Shown here one piece after another: positions 62,468 to 64,000 of a stretch of 64,000 nucleotides of DNA (its first letter is position 1; each line of letters begins with the position of its first letter). Source of the stretch: Candidatus Heimdallarchaeota archaeon (lineage in GTDB: Archaea; Asgardarchaeota; Heimdallarchaeia; Hodarchaeales; Hodarchaeaceae); the NCBI GenBank assembly GCA_011364965.1, contig RDOB01000005.1, positions 124,001 to 188,000 of the forward strand, written 5' to 3'. The translations under genes and the position numbers were made by a program. The notes under the pieces are model-generated. The model ran no database searches, was not told the origin of the DNA, and was given only the letters and a program-made list of their open reading frames with translations.

Positions 62468-63802
62468 ATGAAAAAATTTCAGTCCCGCACTCTAAAATTA
62501 CTAAAACCGATAGCTCAAACTGTTAGCATTTTATTTTTAATTACACTGAATGCAATAACTTACATTAATTTACAAACATCGTTATCGACATTAACCTCAA
62601 ATTCGTTTTCCATCCCAATTGCATCAAATTATAGAGAAACAAGCGCAGTAGTTATACAGGTAAATATAACCTATCGTGTCGAATCTGTAGGAGGATATTT
62701 GAATTTCATACGATTCTGGACACATCGTCTTGAGAGTCACAACAATTCGACTCAAATTGGAGTTGCTCCCATTCAAGAAAGTGAACTCCTATCCCTCGAC
62801 TATAATTTGATGAATGCTACACATAAAATTGATTATGGAGATGTTAATAATAATACTGTTGAGTATTTTGGATTTAATTTAACCAAGAACCAGAAATTTA
62901 AATATACTGCTATCTATCGAGTCCGACTTGCCGAATTAAAATGGCAAATCGAAAATGATATCTCTGAGAATACTGAAGGCAATTTTCTCGATGCTTATGA
63001 ACAACATGGGGTAAATATTTCCTCTCCTTGGTACCAACATCTCACACAGTCAGAAAATAATCTTGAAGCAAACAATTCAGAACTTGTCTCACTAACTTAC
63101 GAAATCTGTGAAGGGAAATCAACCCTTCAGGAAAAAATACAAGCTATTCTCTTGTGGTTACGAGATAACATAGCTGCAGAACCCACTGATCGGTCTCAGG
63201 GGGCATATCAAACTTATCTCCGGGGAATCGGTGATTGTAGTGATTATGCAACATTATTTGTTACTATGTTACGTATCCTCAAAGTACCAGCCCGAAAAAT
63301 AACTGGATTGCAGTTTTTACATATCCCTGATTCCTTCTATCCCCTCCGAGTCGGTGAATCTTTTAAATATTCAGGAGCTAAAATTGACTCCTATCAGTAT
63401 TATGCGTTATTTCCAGGACATGCATGGGCCGAGTATTATCATCCAGACTGCGGGTTTATTTCCTTAGATCCTACTTTTGCACGAACGAATCCCCAGAAAT
63501 ATACCAATTATATTGGGTATTATTATCTTACCTCGAATATTGGAGAAAACTATTACGAAGGGATTGAACCCCAGTTACCTTATCCATATACTGGCTGGGG
63601 AATGCTTCCTTATATCAAAGCAGCATCTACATCTTCCCTTCGGTGGAATTATACTGTCGAAGCTGTAGTGGAAGAAACGATGGGTTATGTCTGGATCCCA
63701 AAATTTCTATATTTGATCCGTGGTCTCTTTGTTACAGTGCCTATTTCTGGCTTGGTGTTTCTTATTTATAGATATTGGAAAAAAAGCAAGAAAAATGAGT
63801 GA
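62468..63802 (+). CDS. membrane-anchored transglutaminase-like protein
   Basis: A 444-residue protein: N-terminal membrane segment (about 14-36), an extracellular beta-rich domain with several N-x-S/T sites, a transglutaminase-like domain (about 195-340), and a C-terminal helix (about 418-436) with a K-K-S-K-K tail. The catalytic triad is visible: C257 in G-I-G-D-C-S-D-Y-A, H318 in P-G-H-A-W-A-E-Y-Y, D334 in S-L-D-P-T-F. Such proteins act as cysteine proteases, peptide N-glycanase-like amidases or crosslinkers; the substrate is unknown. It ends with TGA. Confidence 0.82.
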   Translation: MKKFQSRTLKLLKPIAQTVSILFLITLNAITYINLQTSLSTLTSNSFSIPIASNYRETSAVVIQVNITYRVESVGGYLNFIRFWTHRLESHNNSTQIGVAPIQESELLSLDYNLMNATHKIDYGDVNNNTVEYFGFNLTKNQKFKYTAIYRVRLAELKWQIENDISENTEGNFLDAYEQHGVNISSPWYQHLTQSENNLEANNSELVSLTYEICEGKSTLQEKIQAILLWLRDNIAAEPTDRSQGAYQTYLRGIGDCSDYATLFVTMLRILKVPARKITGLQFLHIPDSFYPLRVGESFKYSGAKIDSYQYYALFPGHAWAEYYHPDCGFISLDPTFARTNPQKYTNYIGYYYLTSNIGENYYEGIEPQLPYPYTGWGMLPYIKAASTSSLRWNYTVEAVVEETMGYVWIPKFLYLIRGLFVTVPISGLVFLIYRYWKKSKKNE

Positions 63803-63834
63803 GCTTTGTTTTCCAATAGGTTAGATTCAGACAT

Positions 63835-64000
63835 TTAGAGGGGATACCAGCTAAGATAGAGAAAAGTTCCACTAATTACTAGAGTCAGCCAAAGAATGGC
63901 GGTTATTCGCATTAACAAAAATGTATTTTTAAACTTGAACTGGTCTGGAATCCTGTGTGGAAAACTCATCACCAATACGGTATAGAGAACCAGAAGAAAA
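63835..64000 (-). CDS. membrane protein, C-terminal part
   Basis: An open frame entering from the right edge and ending at TAA (63835-63837). It encodes about 54 residues: a helix (L-L-V-L-Y-T-V-L-V-M-S-F), a polar loop (P-H-R-I-P-D-Q-F-K-F-K), a second helix (I-L-W-L-T-L-V-I-S-G-T-F-L-Y-L) and W-Y-P-L. It is convergent with the transglutaminase-like gene. The gene begins to the right of the window, so no family can be given. Confidence 0.5.
   Translation of the reverse strand, partial: FLLVLYTVLVMSFPHRIPDQFKFKNTFLLMRITAILWLTLVISGTFLYLSWYPL

Noticed and set aside
1..64000. TGA read as tryptophan throughout (altered genetic code), suggested by three in-frame TGA codons
   Set aside because: At least seventeen intact genes in the window end naturally with TGA, several with coupled ATGA overlaps; a code change would extend them all. 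Local nonsense mutation, read-through or base errors explain the cases better.
1..64000. tRNA, rRNA, CRISPR arrays, insertion sequences or prophage genes
   Set aside because: I saw no T-arm consensus, no regularly spaced repeats, no transposase or integrase motifs, and no phage structural genes.

Overview
The window is AT-rich and gene-dense, and it looks like a chromosomal segment of an Asgard archaeon, with Heimdallarchaeia the more likely class. That placement is inferred: no rRNA, tRNA or ribosomal protein lies here to fix it. The evidence is two longin/roadblock-like proteins (3588-4334, 9039-9455) of the kind Asgard genomes carry in numbers, an archaemetzincin with its full signature, a free-standing AlaX, an F420/flavin-type PPOX protein, TATA-like boxes, T-tract terminators, and surface proteins ending in a Gly-Phe-type motif, one transmembrane helix and a Lys/Arg tail. 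Many genes appear to be of bacterial type (APH(3')-like kinase, PepF, chemoreceptors, Dpp transporter, DinB). TGA, TAA and TAG all serve as stops, so the code is standard.

Layout. 0-10 kb: end of a surface 5'-nucleotidase, a membrane methyltransferase, two tiny zinc-finger genes, ilvE, a longin-like protein, alaX, a 7TM protein carrying only a HisKA-like hairpin, a carotenoid-desaturase-like flavoprotein that appears to start at CTG, and a second longin-like protein. 10-25 kb: a methyltransferase, a decayed sulfatase fragment, a membrane alpha/beta hydrolase, an enlarged M29 aminopeptidase, an APH(3')-like kinase, an MFS carrier, an M48 protease, a coiled-coil protein, PepF and membrane proteins. 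25-46 kb: DinB, a two-gene FtsX-type ABC system whose ATPase carries a C-terminal zinc ribbon, a dCache chemoreceptor, a PPOX protein, a possible structured RNA, GNATs, a PAP2 remnant, hydrolases, a soluble histidine kinase opposite an ArsR-type regulator, an interrupted ICMT gene, TrmO-GNAT, an MDR reductase and MFS/membrane genes. 46-53 kb: a signalling-rich block with an interrupted zinc-ribbon gene, a degenerate PAS/histidine-kinase protein, a 106-residue protein and a 48-residue secreted proline-rich peptide in one operon, a divergent tandem-HTH regulator, and a minimal chemoreceptor co-transcribed with a squalene-cyclase-like protein. 53-64 kb: archaemetzincin, two more ICMT-type genes (one interrupted by TGA), a complete Dpp-type peptide transporter and a membrane transglutaminase-like protein.

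Main themes. Peptide handling is prominent: M29, M48, PepF, archaemetzincin and the Dpp importer. Sensory proteins are numerous but mostly partial (a HisKA without ATPase, a degenerate kinase, chemoreceptors without che genes here). Several genes are interrupted: two ICMT paralogues each have TGA where family members carry tryptophan, a third ORF has an internal TGA, and a sulfatase and a PAP2 phosphatase are fragments. The observations most worth following are the secreted-peptide/sensor/regulator module at 46.7-49.7 kb, the membrane-spanning insertion inside the DppF-type ATPase, and the repeated TGA-at-Trp interruptions.
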